From Pseudomonadota bacterium (GTDB taxonomy: Bacteria; Pseudomonadota; Gammaproteobacteria; Pseudomonadales; Oceanobacteraceae): a DNA stretch of 6,004 nucleotides. A program made the position numbers and the translations under genes. How positions within the stretch are numbered: the first letter of the stretch is position 1; each line of letters starts with the position of its first letter. The DNA lies in assembly GCA_023399105.1 (NCBI GenBank), contig JAEWQT010000230.1, positions 1 through 6,004 on the forward strand, written 5' to 3'. Shown piece after piece: positions 5,735 to 6,004 of this stretch. The notes under the pieces were generated by a model. That model saw only the letters and a list, made by a program, of their open reading frames with translations, ran no database searches and was not told the DNA's origin.

Positions 5735-6004
5735 TCACAGGCGGAAATCTTCTCCCAGATACTGTTTGCGCACCTGTTCGTTGGCCAGCACCTGCTCGGC
5801 AGTGCCTTCGGCAATGATGTGCCCCCCCCCGACGATATAGGCTTTTTCGCAGATGGCCAGTGTTTCCCGCACATTATGGTCGGTAATCAGCACGCCAATG
5901 CCGCGCGCTTTCAGCTGACGAATAATATCCATGATGTCGGCCACCGAAATCGGATCAACCCCGGCAAAGGGTTCGTCGAGCAGAATAAAGGACGGCTCAG
6001 CCGC
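5735..6004 (-). CDS. lptB: LptB, LPS-export ABC transporter ATPase (C-terminal part, 5' end outside window)
   Basis: LptB is the cytoplasmic ATPase of the LptB2FGC complex, which extracts lipopolysaccharide from the inner membrane and drives it along the Lpt bridge to the outer membrane. The visible 89 codons are open from the window edge to a TGA at 5735-5737. They contain the Walker B segment [16 protein letters not shown], with the catalytic Glu as the 11th visible residue, then the D-loop, and the switch-loop His in [10 protein letters not shown] as the 43rd. The conserved tail YLGEDFRL is intact. If the protein has the 241 residues of E. coli LptB, these two residues fall exactly on E163 and H195, so there is no indel in this half. 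The Walker A and signature motifs lie beyond the window. The gene sits just upstream of rpoN, as in many Gammaproteobacteria. One oddity is a run of nine G (coding strand) encoding Gly-Gly-Gly just before HIIAEG. Confidence 0.97.
   Translation of the reverse strand, partial: AAEPSFILLDEPFAGVDPISVADIMDIIRQLKARGIGVLITDHNVRETLAICEKAYIVGGGHIIAEGTAEQVLANEQVRKQYLGEDFRL

Overview
The window is a compact chromosomal housekeeping block with every gene on the minus strand. In the direction of transcription (high to low coordinates) the order is lptB (C-terminal 89 codons only, cut by the window edge), rpoN, hpf, ptsN, rapZ, ptsO (NPr), mgtE and darP (yjgA), followed by a 146-nt gene-free tail. This is the classical rpoN/nitrogen-PTS cluster of Gammaproteobacteria. 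The protein sequences (short 100-residue HPF, full RapZ, EIIA-Ntr plus NPr, LptB ending in YLGEDFRL) fit that class. Base composition is moderately GC-rich by eye. The insertion of mgtE and darP directly after ptsO resembles the layout I recall from marine gammaproteobacteria of the Oceanospirillales/Marinobacter type, but I cannot name a genus with confidence.

Layout: 5735-6004 is the end of the LPS-transport ATPase. 5644-5734 is a short promoter-bearing gap with a perfect TATAAT. 2180-5643 holds five tightly packed genes (gaps of 42, 3, 19 and 10 nt), probably co-transcribed and partly translationally coupled. 2030-2179 is the only sizeable internal gap; it contains two overlapping, mutually exclusive stem-loops just after the ptsO stop codon. 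674-2029 is an MgtE-type Mg2+ channel, and 147-659 is the ribosome-assembly factor DarP, 14 nt downstream. 1-146 contains a terminator-like hairpin and a cluster of palindromes that looks like an intergenic repeat element continuing past the window.

The genes link several regulatory layers. Sigma-54 directs nitrogen and other stress promoters. HPF hibernates ribosomes. NPr and EIIA-Ntr form the lower half of the nitrogen phosphotransfer chain (enzyme I-Ntr is not in the window). RapZ ties the cluster to cell-envelope precursor synthesis through GlmS in enterobacteria. LptB exports LPS, MgtE handles Mg2+, and DarP helps 50S assembly. No mobile element, CRISPR array, tRNA or rRNA is visible, and I see no previously undescribed protein system. 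The most interesting non-coding signals are the ptsO-mgtE alternative hairpins and the palindromic cluster at 1-74.
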